From contig VUYT01000016.1 of assembly GCA_008802785.1 (NCBI GenBank), forward strand, positions 62,001 to 126,000: a stretch of 64,000 nt of DNA. Direction: 5' to 3'. The translations under genes were made by a program, and so were the position numbers. Every line of letters begins with the position of its first letter. Position 1 is the stretch's first letter. The stretch comes from Symmetrospora coprosmae (Eukaryota; Basidiomycota; Cystobasidiomycetes; Symmetrosporaceae). Below, one piece after another: positions 1 through 11,599 of the stretch. The notes below the pieces were generated by a model. The model was not told the origin of the DNA. It saw only the letters and a program-made list of their open reading frames with translations, and did no database searches.

Positions 1-524
1 GCAAGTGTCGGTCGACCCGCAGCCCTCCCTGCAACGGCTTGCACCCGTCCATGCGGCCACCACACAAAGGCCGTCATCCGATGGCATCCCTCATGCAGCG
101 TCCCGCTCCCCGCTCGCCACTGACGCGCGCTCTGTCCCTTTGAGCAGCCGCTCCCTTGTCGAGTGGACCGAGACGGCATCAGCTGCTTCAAGCATGATGG
201 CCCGTAACTGTAGCTGGCCTGCTCTGGTCTGGCCAATGCGTTCAGAGAGTCCAGCATCGCCTCGACACTGTCCCGTCCCATCCCATTGACTGATAGAGAC
301 CCTGGACTTGACACGATAGCTGATATCAACGACGCTCATTGCGACCACAACCGTAGACGTGCAAGACTGGTTCTGCACCGACCTCTGCTCCTCTGAGGGA
401 CTCAAGCCAAGATACCCGACACCAGGCCACTGCGCACACACATCAAGCTGGCTCTTGAGCGTCCTCCAAGCTCACTTGCTTCTGAACCAGCTCTTCGTGC
501 CCCTTCACTCCGACTCCCGACAGC
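1..524. other. Upstream region of chitin synthase, no gene assigned
   Basis: Short open frames exist on both strands, including a helical-looking minus-strand stretch near 91-290, but none carries a recognisable domain or a convincing start. The right end serves as the 5' region of the chitin synthase gene. Confidence 0.4.
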
Positions 525-3500
525 ATGGCTCGACCCAAGCTCGGCAGGAGCGCCTCTGGGAAGAAAGCCAAAAGCAGATCGAGGAATGCGGCTCAGCGCG
601 CGTCCCCTCCTCCCGAGTCACTCTCCTACCCGCCTGCACCCGCTCCAGACGAGGGCATGGATGACCTGGCATCAATGCGCGGCTCCGATAGGCACCGGCC
701 CGACAGCACCGCCACAGGCACTGGACAATGGTCAGTCTTCCAGAACGAGATGAGCGAAGAGACGCTCGATGGCCGCGATGGGCGGGACTATCCCCGTGCA
801 TCGATGCGCAGCGACAGCGCCGAGAGCTACGGCACGGCTCCGCTGTCGATCAGGCGCTTCGAGTCGCCTCGCCCCGACTCGCTGCGCTCCAACTCAGCCT
901 CGTCCTTTGGCCCGCCCGATGGCCGGCAGCCCTACGGCGGGCAAGGCAGTGCCTATGGCAGCGACAGCACGCTCGTGCCGGACAGCGCCTCAGCTCTGCA
1001 ATACGGCGACTCTGCGTCCAACTACTACATGGACAATGAGAAACTCGGGCCCGTGGGCGCCAACACGGCTTCTTTCCTCGCCGTACCGGACCTCCGTCAG
1101 AGGCAGGGCGACTCTGTCATGGCTGGCGGACCGGGCGCGTTTGTGGGCGGCTTTGACCCGACCAGCAGGTTCTCGTCCGCCCACTCTGTCGCAAGCACCG
1201 ACAGGGAGGCCACATCCGATGCCTGGATCAAGCGCCAGAAGATCAAGCCGGGCCGGGCAAAGACCAAGAGGGTCAAGCTTACCAAGGGTCGCTTCATTAC
1301 CGAATACGGTGAGGCACGAGAGTACATGAGCGTGGTGCGAGCACTCCTGACACTAGTTTGTTTGCTACAGACGTCCCATCCGCTGTACGGAACGCCAATC
1401 AGGCAGGAGGCTATGGCGACATGGCGGAGCCGAATGAGTTCATCAAGATGCGGTACACCGCAGCGTGAGTTTTTTCGATGCCATCTTCTTGGGACCTGGC
1501 CTGACACCTTCCTCGCTACAGCACCTGCGACCCCGACGACTTCATCGGGAGTGCCGGCTACTCCCTCCGGCAGAAGCAATACGGTCGTAAGACTGACCTC
1601 CTGATCTGCATGACCTACTATAACGAGTCTCGCGAGCTTGTTGCGGTACGGGCTCAGCTACCCCACGCCAGGACATTGGCCACAGCTAGCTGATGCACAG
1701 GCTCTGCTATTCAGAGAACCCTTTTTGGCATCCAGAGCAACGTTCGAGACATAGTCAAGGCGAAGTGGTCCGAGTTCCGGCTGCCAAAGAAGCGAGACGA
1801 GGAGGAAGGCTTCGGCGGCATGAGCGGAGACGCTTCCTGGAAGCGGGTCGTAGTGTCCATCATTCTGGACGGTCTGGACCCTGCCGACAAGGCAGTCTTA
1901 GAGTGCGTCAAGACCGGAAGATCTCGTGGGCAATGCATGAGCCGGCGCTGACAGATGGTTATCCCTCACACTCAGCATCTTCGCTGCGCAAGGCATCTAC
2001 CAGGACTCCGTCATGAAGAAAGACATCGATGGACAGGCGACAGTGTGCCACATCTTCGAGTACACGACACAGATAAGCATTTCGGAGAAGCCGCAGCTCA
2101 TCTTTCCAGCCAAGAACAAGGCGGAAGGGCTCGTTCCCGTGCAGTTTGTCCTGTGCATCAAGGCAAAGAACGCAAAGAAGATCAACAGCCATCGATGGCT
2201 CTTCAATGCGCTGGGAAAGCATCTGCAGCCGGACATCTGCGTCCTTATTGATGCTGGCACCAAGCCACAGGTAGGTTGGTCTTCCGTAGTCAGCCTCCCA
2301 CGGCACCGCTAACTCCTACGCTTGAGCAGCCCAAGTCTATCTACCTGCTCTGGGAGGCTTTTCACCACAACAAGACGCTCGGTGGAGCCGCCGGCGAGAT
2401 CCACGCCATGACGGGAAAGTGGGGTCGCCTCCTCTTCAACCCATTGGTCGCTGCCCAGAACTTCGAGTACAAGATGTCAAACGTGAGGGGTGCTGCGATA
2501 ACTCCGTTGAAATTAATAGCCTGACTGACACCAACACTCGCCGGCAGATCCTAGACAAGCCTACCGAGAGTGCATTCGGATACGTCAGCGTTCTGCCAGG
2601 AGCGTTCTCCGCGTATAGATACAAGGCGATCCAGGGCAGGCCGCTTGAGCAGTATTTCCACGGAGACGCCACCATGGCGGCGAGGATGGGAGACAGGTAC
2701 AAGCAGATGAGCATCTTCACTAAGGTGAGCGAGGTGCTTTGGTCGAATGATAACCTGCAAACGCAAGCTGAAGTGTGACGGTGCGCCCCACCGCAGAACA
2801 TGTTCCGTGAGCATGAGCGGCCTCCACATCGGGCACGACTCGTACTGACAGTTTCCCCTGCAGTCGCCGAGGATCGCATTCTCTGCTTCGAGCTAGTCGC
2901 CAAGGCTGGCGAGAAGTGGACTCTGGGTTACGTCAAGCCCTCGAAAGCTGAGACCGACGTCCCCGAGGCCGCGGCAGAGGTAAGCTCGTCCCCTTCACGG
3001 CTGACCGCCAACGCTCCTTACAAGAGACTCACAAGCTACTTTTTGGCATCTGCAGTTGATTGGGCAGCGGCGAAGATGGCTTAACGGCTCGCTTGCTGCT
3101 GGGATCTACAGTCTATGGCATTTCGGCCGAGTCTACCTCAGTGGACACGGCATGATTCGTCTGGCGATGCTGCACGTACAAGCCCTGCTCAACTTTGTCA
3201 CCATGTTCATGGGCTTCTTCGCGCTGGCCAACTTGTGAGTCAGGCTGTCGACGATGCGGCGTAGCCCGGTCGTAACGCTGACATGGCCACGCACGCAGCT
3301 ACAACACGTTCTGTAAGGCTAATAACCGCTACCCGTGGGCTAGCATGCTTACTGACTTTCGCTATCTTCCTTGTGTAGCGATCATCATCGATATCATTGC
3401 ATCGAAGTGGGTGATCCACATCATCTAGCATTCGAGCAGGCGCTGACATCCGGTGACACTCAGCCTGAGGTACCCACAAACGGCAGGCGGAGGCGAACCC

Positions 3501-4858
3501 GAGTCGGTGCATTGCTGGGCTGGCACGGCCTTCGAGGACAACGGCCGCGAAGGGTTCCTGCACGACCATGATGTTCACGGGATGGTCAACACCGCTTTGA
3601 AGATCGTATACGTGTCTTTGCTCTGTCTCCAGGTCATCCTCGGGCTCGGCAACCGACCAAAAGCAGAACGGTTCGCGTACGCCATGTCCTTCTGGATCTT
3701 TGGGCTGCTTGCGCTCTACCTGGTTGTGAACACCCTCTACCTGACGGCTAGTGAGTCAACCGCGATCCTTGCGAGCAATGAGCGTGCAAGACGGACCTGG
3801 CAAAGACGCTGATGCTCGAGCTTGATACGTACAGTGGCGCTGTGTCCGATGAAAATCAAGATCGAGCATGCGCTCGAAGCTGGTGACACGCTGTGGTCTG
3901 TCCTGCTCGGTGGAACCTTTGCGCCAATCGCTGCAGGTCTCATCGGTACCTTCGGAATCTGGCTCATCGCATCGTGCATCTACATGGACCCCTGGCAGTA
4001 GGTGGCTCTGCCCTTACCGCCGTGTGACCATACTGACGACTCCGTGAACGCAACGTCAGTCTGCTCAACAGCTTCGTACAGTACCTCTTCATCACCATCT
4101 CTTTCACGAACGTACTGAACGTCTACAGCTTCTGCAACGTGAGTCCTGGTCAGCAGATATGGGAATGGGCTACTTGAGCTGAGACGACAGCACCTCTTCT
4201 CATCCAGCTGCACGATGTCTCGTAAGTGGGACGACGACCACGACGAGGATAGCCTCTAATGACTGACGCGCCTCGTACAATGCACTGCAGGTGGGGCACG
4301 AAAGGAAGCGACAAAGCCGAGAACTTGGCCAGTGTGCAGACAAAGAAGGAGAAGGACGGTGACGACGGCGTCGTTGAAGTCGAGGAACCAACACAAGCCG
4401 CGATCGACGAGCGGTTCAAGCAGAGTGGGTCCTGATCAAAATTGCGGTGTGCGGCAGGTCGCGTCGGCCTGACATACTCTGTTTGCAGCCGTCCTGCGAG
4501 CCGTTGCTCCTTTCGTCGAGGAAGAAGAGGTCGAGCGGCCCAGCGACGACGACGCCAATCGGACATTCCGGACGCGACTGGTCGTCACCTGGCTATCCAT
4601 CAATGCGATTCTGTGCCTCTCCATCGAGCGCCTCGTTCCGCAGCACCGCACACTCTACTTCCAGACTCTGCTATGGATGTGCGTGAAGCCTAGCTGAGCC
4701 TGGCGCGCAGCTGCGGGGCAATTATCATTGACAAGCTGAAGCTACCTCTTCACAGCACATTTGGGACGTCCGTAGCCCGCTTCATCGGCTTTTTATGGTA
4801 TATGATTGGCGAGACATTCTTCCGCACGAGCCGTTTGACCGCCAGGATGCTGCGGTGA
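525..4858 (+). CDS. Chitin synthase (GT2, class I/II type), multi-exon
   Basis: Polymerises UDP-GlcNAc into chitin at the plasma membrane. The first exon encodes about 260 residues of low-complexity cytosolic N-terminus with Ser, Arg and Asp repeats. After splicing, the catalytic core reads [13 protein letters not shown], then [28 protein letters not shown], a [10 protein letters not shown] block, [10 protein letters not shown], the AEDRILC motif (about 2867-2887) and the signature [11 protein letters not shown] (about 3056-3088). Several membrane segments follow (3150-4000 and 4580-4850). The stop TGA at 4856-4858 follows the hydrophobic [14 protein letters not shown] segment. Introns are short GT-AG; the one ending in ttcag before AGAACC joins the frame cleanly. 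The family is certain from the motifs; class I versus II cannot be settled without a tree. It converges on the GT69 gene 344 bases away. Confidence 0.93.
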
Positions 4859-5202
4859 CCTTCACTTCCGTCAGGCCTGCCCAAAAAGAAGAGCTTGTGA
4901 ACGTGGAGCAATTGAAGCCCGATGCGTTACATTGACTGGGCCTTTGCCCTGTCTCCTGTCTTGCTTCTAGCCTGTCGTCGAGACCGAGGCGAGACTGCGC
5001 TGCGCATGTTGCAACTCCCATGCTCTTCACTGCTTGCATTGACATCGACTGTTCTAGATGGGGTAGAAGCTAACAGCACGACGACCCACTCTAGTTGTAC
5101 ATCTCCGAGGCCGTCCCCGCCTCCATCTCCGCTGACGCCACCAGACGCAGCACATTACGCTTCTCTCTCCCAACAGCCAGCATAATAGTGACAGCCAACT
5201 CA
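4859..5202. other. Convergent intergenic spacer
   Basis: Lies between the stop codons of the chitin synthase and the GT69 gene. It presumably holds both 3' untranslated regions. No feature recognised. Confidence 0.5.
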
Positions 5203-8010
5203 TCACCGCGGTTGCCAGCCCTCGACAAGCCCTCGAGCAATGCTAAATCCGGTCCTTCTCTGCTGCTTCGGTGCCGACCGGCCGCCGGACGTGCGCATCT
5301 CCTGGCAGACAAATGTCTCTGCCGCAGGCCCAAAGGCATGCATGACGTACTTGTCCGAGAAGCTCTGCTTGCGATTGCGCGAAGAGCCACCGAGGCTGCC
5401 TGCGGGGCCCTTGATGCCCGCGCCGCTTCCCGCTCCGTCGTCATCATCGTCGAACGCGCCCCGCTCGTCGCGCTTGCTGTCGACAGACTCCTCGTCGTCA
5501 TCGTCGCCAAACAGATCGAGCGCGAGCTGCGTGTGCGACACGCCCGCGTATGTCGTTACGCAGCGTGGGTTGACGAGGATGCGCGCTGGGGCAAAGGCAG
5601 CGTTCTTCAGAGCGCGATTCCGCCCAGAGGCTCCGCTCCCTCCCGCACTCTGCCGCGAGCCGCCAGAAAGGTTGGGAGCCGCAGGTGCTGCGGAGTCGAG
5701 CTTGTCCGACTCGTCCGGGTTGTTGACGGACGGTGGCCGCTTGATGCCCGCTTTTGGCGCGACATTTGCTGCTGGGTCTGCAGCAGCGGGTGCGTCGGCT
5801 CGCTCGTTGAGCTTCTTGGCTGCGCGCTTGGCCTTCTTCTGCTTCTTTTGCTTCGCTTCCGTCTCCGGTGCCAGGGCGTTGGCGTCGCGCTTCGCATTTG
5901 CCTGAGCAGCGGCAGCAGCGCGCTCAGCCTCGAGCTCGAGCATGGCCTCAGGATCGACAAATTGGTCGTCCTTCTTGGCGGCGGGATCGGCAGCGATAGC
6001 CTGCCCGTCCGCGTTGTCGGCCGTGTCGCTTCCCGCGTTTGGATGCTGCTCCTCTACGGGCAGAGCAGCCGCGGCCGCATCGGCGGCCATGGCCTGCTCC
6101 TTCTTCTCCTCGGCCTGCGCCGCTGATTCGGCCCCTTCGTCGCCGTCTTCCTCATCCCACTCGTCCTCATCATCCTCATCCACAACGGGCTTGGGCTCGG
6201 CGGCGGGCTTTTTGCGTCCAAAGCCAAACATCCCGCCCATGCCACCTGACGACTTCTCTTGCGGCGCAAACTGCGGCGCAACCTGCTTGACAATCTTCTC
6301 CATCTCATCGTTCAAGCCGCGGGGGAGACCCTTGCGCTCGCGGTCGCGCGCCTTCTTGGCGTCGATTTTGACGCCCTCGCGCGCCGAGAGCATCCACAGG
6401 TCGCGGCAAAAGTGCATCTGCGCAGAGTCCATGCACGGTCCTTCACTCCACTTTGGGGCTTTGCCGTCCTCGGCGGCCGAAATGTTGAAGATGCCGTGCT
6501 CGATCGAGGAGCGGTACGAGATGCCAGAGTAGTACGACTGCGCTGGGTCGACAATGTGCGTGCCAGACTCGCAGCAGAAGACCTGGAAGGGCAGGTGCTG
6601 CGCATAACGCTTGATCGAGACAGAGTCACGGGGCGGGGCCTCATCGATAGGCGAGGTGGACTTGGATCCGCGGAACAGGTTTCCGTCCATGTCTCGGGTT
6701 CTCCAGCTGGCAAAGAGCAACGAAGAACGGGACAAGGGAGTGAGTACAGGTTCCGACACAATATGACAATGGAGTCAAACCTGAAAGCGCCTCACCGGTC
6801 ATTGTAGATGAAGAAACCGTTGTGCTCCTTCCAGTCCATCGAGCACGTCATTGCAGCCTTGTTGGAGCTCGAGATCCGAAGCGTCTCGAGAATGTCGTTG
6901 GGGCAGGTGAAGCCCTTGAGCCAGATGACCTTTGCAAATCTGACTTTGCGGCGGTGATAGAGCTCCATGAGGGGCTCCATTGCGAGATTGCGCGTGTGTG
7001 CTTCCTCCATGGGGTAGTAGGCTGCGGCCGGGTCGCGCGTCATGGGTGGTATGCGCTTGATCCTGAATGAGATTCCGAGGAGGGTAAAGACCATCTCGGT
7101 CATGTCGGAGAGGAAAGGGGTCGAGTCGGTCGAGGCGTAGTCGATGAGTGAGACAAAGATGTTGCTGGGCCCGAGGCGCTTGCTGAGCTGGACAATGGCG
7201 GCGACCTGGTCGATGAGGAAGTGGTCTGCCGAGTGGACGACGAGGGCAAAGTAGTAGAGCTGCCCAGAGTCGGTGAGGTCGCCGTACGTGTCGTCTCTCC
7301 TGTCGGCGGCAAAGGGCCGGGTGAGGGACGAGCACGCGGCTGCGGCCCAGCCATTGAAGGCCATGAGCTCGTCGACGACGCCTTTTACGACCTGCTCGTC
7401 GAGGTGGACCGTCTCGCTGTTTGTCGCAAAGGGCAGCTGGAAGCGGTGCCAAAAGTCGCGGAGGCCTTGCTGGATGTGCGTGTCAAAGAGGTCCTGCCTC
7501 TCGCGCTCGGCATAGATTTCGTTCCCTGCGCTGTCCTTGCTGAGGACTTGCTGCCCTGCGCGGCCTTTCCCACCGCTCCCGCTGCCAGAGCCGGATCCCG
7601 AGCCAGATTGCTTCTTTGGCTGCTTTGCTGCGGCGTCCTTCTTTGCGGCGGCGGCCTGCTTGCCAGAGACGCCGGCGAGGCCGGCCATGAGCTCGTCCTC
7701 TTCTTCCTTGCTGATGGTGTCCTTCCTGCCTATGCGCGACTGCAGGAAAGGGTGGTACCTTGGGTCGAGGGACTGCCCCGAGAGGGAGACGCCGCTCGAG
7801 ATGCGCTCGAGGAACCCGGAGCGTGCGATCTCGCCTGGGGGTAGTGTGGTCTGATGAGGAGGTCGACATCAGGTCAGCCCTGCATTCAGCCGTTCGTTGT
7901 TATCAGTGACGCACCTTTGTATCGAGGAAGGTCCACTTGAAGAGGAGAATGAGCGTGAGGGCTATCGCACCCCGCTGCAGGAGGGTGCGCATGGGCGACG
8001 GAGGGGGCAT
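5203..8010 (-). CDS. GT69 (CAP59/CMT1-type) alpha-mannosyltransferase
   Basis: Three exons (7915-8010, 6796-7850, 5203-6706) give 884 residues. The start at 8010 leaves a short cytosolic tail and a signal anchor (GAIALTLILLFKWTFL, residues about 14-29), giving Golgi type II topology; a start further upstream would bury the anchor behind a Gly-Ala tract. The CAP59-family core runs from about residue 130 (WHRFQLPF, YFALVVHSADHFLIDQVAAI, VSLIDYASTDSTP, KVIWLKGFTCPNDILE, NDRWRTRDMDG). It ends with ILVNPRCVTTYAGVSHTQLA and the conserved HAFGPA region. Cryptococcus CAP59 and CMT1 act in capsule or alpha-1,3-mannan synthesis. A roughly 190-residue acidic and Ala-rich insertion (about 5610-6240) splits the C-terminal part. 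It is head to head with the SGNH-like gene. Confidence 0.88.
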
Positions 8011-8529
8011 AGCTGGCGTGATTGTCCCTCTGTGGGACTGCTCTTCTGCTATGCCTCTGGATGGATTGGATGGGAGGAGAACTGAAGGTACGTCTGTCTG
8101 GCCCTGGAGCACCTGGAGAGTGGGACGCGCCGCTCCTGCCCCTGCCCCTGCCCCTGCCCTGGCGCCCGCTGCAACTGCCACCGCGTTGGATAGACACGCA
8201 AACGCCAGGAAAGCCTCGCAGTCTATCAATATATGCGGCGGTTACACGTCGTTGCTAGATTTGATGTACCATGTACGATGTACGATACAATTGCATAGTC
8301 ACTGCTCCCTGTCCGCTGCGCTGTAGCCATCCATCCATCCCACTGCCTGCCACGCGCGCGCTCTAGCTCCTCCCCTGCTGGCCCATCATCCCCGGCGCGC
8401 CCATCCGTCCGTCCCTCAGCGGAAATTGGAGGGCGACCAAGGCGGCTGCTGCTGCTGCTGCTCTCCCACCTTCAGAGCTCGCATAATTGCCATCATCACT
8501 GCAGCAGCACATACAGCACAGTGACATCC
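8011..8529. promoter_or_regulatory. Bidirectional promoter region of GT69 and SGNH genes
   Basis: 519 bases between two divergent start codons. It contains a CCCCTG-type repeat (8135-8160) and a GCT triplet run near 8449-8463. Shared control of the two surface-glycan genes is an inference from position only. Confidence 0.45.
8135..8160. repeat. CCCCTG hexanucleotide repeat
   Basis: Four near-perfect copies of a CCCCTG unit in the divergent promoter region. Confidence 0.8.
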
Positions 8530-10981
8530 ATGCAACGTCGGATAGTCACATCGCACGAGTCTCCCTCGAGGGGCTCGTCGCCGCCGAGGAGGAAGGAGGA
8601 CGGCCAGCTGCGACCGTCGCCCCTGGGCGTATCCTCCTCATCGTCGTCGTCGTCGCCCACATCAGCAGCCGAGTACCAAAAGTCGGCGTCGCGACGGCGC
8701 GTCCTCTTCATCCTCGGACCCATCCTCGCCATCCTCCTCATCATCCACCTCGTCAGCCCGTCCAGGACGTCGGGCAGTGGTGGATCCGGGCTCAGCGGCA
8801 GGGGAAGCCACATCCTCCCCGGGTTCGGGAGCAGGTCGAGCGCGAGCAGGAGGACAGACGCGTACAGGCTCAATGCCCAGAGGAAGGCAAAGTCGGCTGC
8901 AAGTGGTGCGTGGCCTGTGCTGTCGTTGCTGTCGTTGTCTTTGTCCGAGCGAGAGAGGGAGGTGCGCGCCACGGGCAGAACGAGGGGCGGCGTCGCGTCC
9001 TATCGTGGCTTCTCTGCGTCGCTGGTCTGGCCGCCGTCACTCTTCGCCTGAGGCATTGGCTATACTGATGACAAGACCCTGCGATGCTGATACTCATCAT
9101 CACTGCTTCTTCCTCTCTGCCTCGGCCAACGCTGCGACCGAACCGCCCCTCTCCCGATATCCTGCTTCGCAGCCCTGCACGGCGGAGGGGGGACCGGACC
9201 TGCAAACTTCAGCGAAGCACCTCCCTTCACCTTCTGCCCCACCTTTGGGGAAGGCGACGAGCTCGGCAATGTGTACGGCCCCGAAGCCATCCTCAAGACG
9301 CGTTCCCACGTCGGCTCGAGCGAGCGCGTCCGCCGGGTCCTGAGGCGGGCAATGGCCGGCTTGCCAATCAGTGCGTTACCTTCCAACCGAGTATCCTTAC
9401 CCACAACGTATCGCGTCTAACAAGCCTATTATCGCTTCCCCACGCAGCCATTGGCGTCCTCGGCGGCTCCGTCTCGTCCTGCCATGGCCTAGACGCAACC
9501 ACTGCGCACCCGCTCGGCAACCCCATCGGGCCCAACTGCTATCCCCACAGGCTGTTTGCGTGGTTGAATGACGTGTTCCCGCATCCTGCCAACGAGCTCA
9601 CCAACGGAGCGTGTGAGTGCCCCATCTAAATCCATGGTGCCCCTGCCATACCCTCGGGGGAAGCTCTCGCTAATTCAGGTCGCGACTGCTCTCGCCCTTG
9701 CTGGCAGTGCGCCGAACTGGGACATCTTACTTTGGCTTCTGCTCCGAGATGCATCTCCCAGATCGTGTGGATCTCATCATTGTCGAGTTTGACACGGAGG
9801 ACCCGCAGTACGTTGATCTCGCGTATGCGTGATGGCCCGAATCTCAGCCGGCTGACTGGTCATTGTGTGTCACTCGCAGCGACGCCACGACATTGGCCAC
9901 AACGGACCTCCTCATCCGCAGCCTGCTCCTCCGCCCAGACCAGCCCGCCGTCATTATGCTCGGCCACTTTGCCCCGCAGATGCAGGGCGAGCACGGCTTT
10001 GCGGGTGCTGAGATCTGGCACAGCGCCGTCGCGCAATTCTACGACGTGGTGCACCTGAGCGTCAAAGGGTTCCTGTACGAAGAGTATCTCCTCAACCCGC
10101 AAAAAGTCCGCCAGTCGTACTTCCTCGATCCCATCCTCGCCAACGCAAAAGGGCACGAGCTCCTCGCAGACACCATCATTGCGTACCTCGAGAGCGAGGT
10201 GTGCCAGGTCTGGGACGCCGCTGCGCTCGAGGCCGACCTTGCGGGCTTGCCCATGCCCAACGTCGGCGGCGGGCTGCCCGGCGGCATTCTGGGCGACGAC
10301 GCGGGCGGAGAAGGCTCGCGGGGCTCTGGAGGAGGTGCTGGCGGGGCACTCTTTGGCGGGATGGGTCTCCGCCACGGCAGCGACGCCGGCTTGGACGGCG
10401 AGGACGCAGCGGCCGCGGGCGGCAAAGACGGCAAAGACGGTGGTGCGTCGGGGGCCAACAACGCCGTTGGGATGCGCTCTGGGCGCGCGAGCTACTCGCG
10501 CGTCCCGCCGTTCCGGATAATGGACAAGCCCAACTCGGTCCAGCACTTCCGCGAGATCAAGCCCAACTGCGCGTCCGCAAACGACCTCATCAACCCGCTT
10601 CCCAGCTCGGTGTTTGCCGGATCCGGGTGGCAGCCCGTCTCGCCGCGCCCGGATGACGAGGACGAGCGCCACTACTGGTACACCGAGACCCCGGGCTCGC
10701 TCCTCAAGATTCCCGTCAAAGTCGGCGCGGGCGATATCGCAGTGTACTACCTGAAAGGCAAGCAGTCGGACGGATGGGGAACGCTCCTGTGCTGGGTCGA
10801 CGACAACACGGGCGGCGCGGTCGAGCTGCGCGGGAGCTGGGACAGGGACTACGGACAGCCCACCGTCACGCACATCGACAAAGGTGTCTCGCGCGGCGCG
10901 CACTATGTCGTTTGCGAACTGCAGGGTCAGAGCGGGATCGACACGGCTAGGGCGCGTGTGTACGCAGTCCTCGCGACGTAG
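8530..10981 (+). CDS. Type II membrane SGNH-hydrolase-like protein
   Basis: Five exons (8530-8905, 9173-9370, 9448-9612, 9708-9807, 9880-10981) give 646 residues. The first ATG is preceded in frame by GTG only. A Ser/Arg-rich cytosolic tail leads to a signal anchor (RVLFILGPILAILLIIHLV, residues about 56-74). The lumenal part has an SGNH-type first block (IGVLGGSVSSCHGLD) and a later block with RTGTSYFGFC, DLIIVEFDTEDP and AVIMLGHFAPQ, as in GDSL/SGNH esterase folds. A Gly-rich linker (about 10250-10500) precedes a C-terminal beta-rich domain (SGWQPVSP to the stop). Related basidiomycete proteins are called capsule-associated or SGNH proteins. O-acetyl transfer or hydrolysis on surface glycan is my inference. 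The first intron (267 bases) is the least certain junction. Confidence 0.78.
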
Positions 10982-11599
10982 GCACGGGTACACAGTCGAG
11001 CAGCAGGATGCAGCAGTAAACACTAGATTGCCAGGTGGTATGGCGGATGCGGGCAAGGGAACCGAGCGACACGACGAGACGACCCCCAAACTTAGATCAC
11101 CGTAGCCCATCCCTATAGCACAGCTTCAGCCAATTGTCGTACCACGAGTGTATGTGTCGGGTGTGTTGAGCAAATGACGTGCCGTAAAGTCCTCTGACTG
11201 TGCTTCATTGGCTGTACAGTAAGCTGCCTCACGGCGTTCTCGTACTCAGAAAGTTAGGTCATATTGCCTCCCAGGCGCAGGCGGTATGACAAACTGGTTA
11301 TCGGTCTTGTATGCGGACAGTCCTTCGTCATTGCAGTCTCTGCTCCGCCCTGATGACTCTCGCTCGCTTAGCCTTTAACGCTAGCCTATCCCCGTCTTTG
11401 CGCCTCCGATTCTCTGCTTGATCGTGGATGCAAGGCAATCGTTGTATGGCTTCGCCTGGCGCCTTGCTCTGCGGGCTCTCTCATCGTCTCGTGATTGCTG
11501 CATCTGCCCGGCAGCTGCAACGGCGTACAGCAGAGCTGTGATTCATGCCAGGTCAGTTGCCAGCTGGCTTTTGCCGTACTACCCTGATCCGTACCCACC
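10982..11599. other. Convergent intergenic region, nothing recognised
   Basis: 618 bases between the stop codons of the SGNH-like gene and the F-box gene. No conserved frame, repeat or RNA gene was seen. Confidence 0.5.

Noticed and set aside
41-441. Minus-strand small gene (ERIGQTRAGQLQLRAIMLEA)
   Set aside because: It looks helical but has no start, neighbours or recognised domain inside the window; kept only as unassigned sequence.
8903-9343. Alternative frames between exons 1 and 2 of the SGNH-like gene
   Set aside because: They are Arg/Cys-rich shadows; the gtgcgt to cgcag splice gives a continuous conserved frame.
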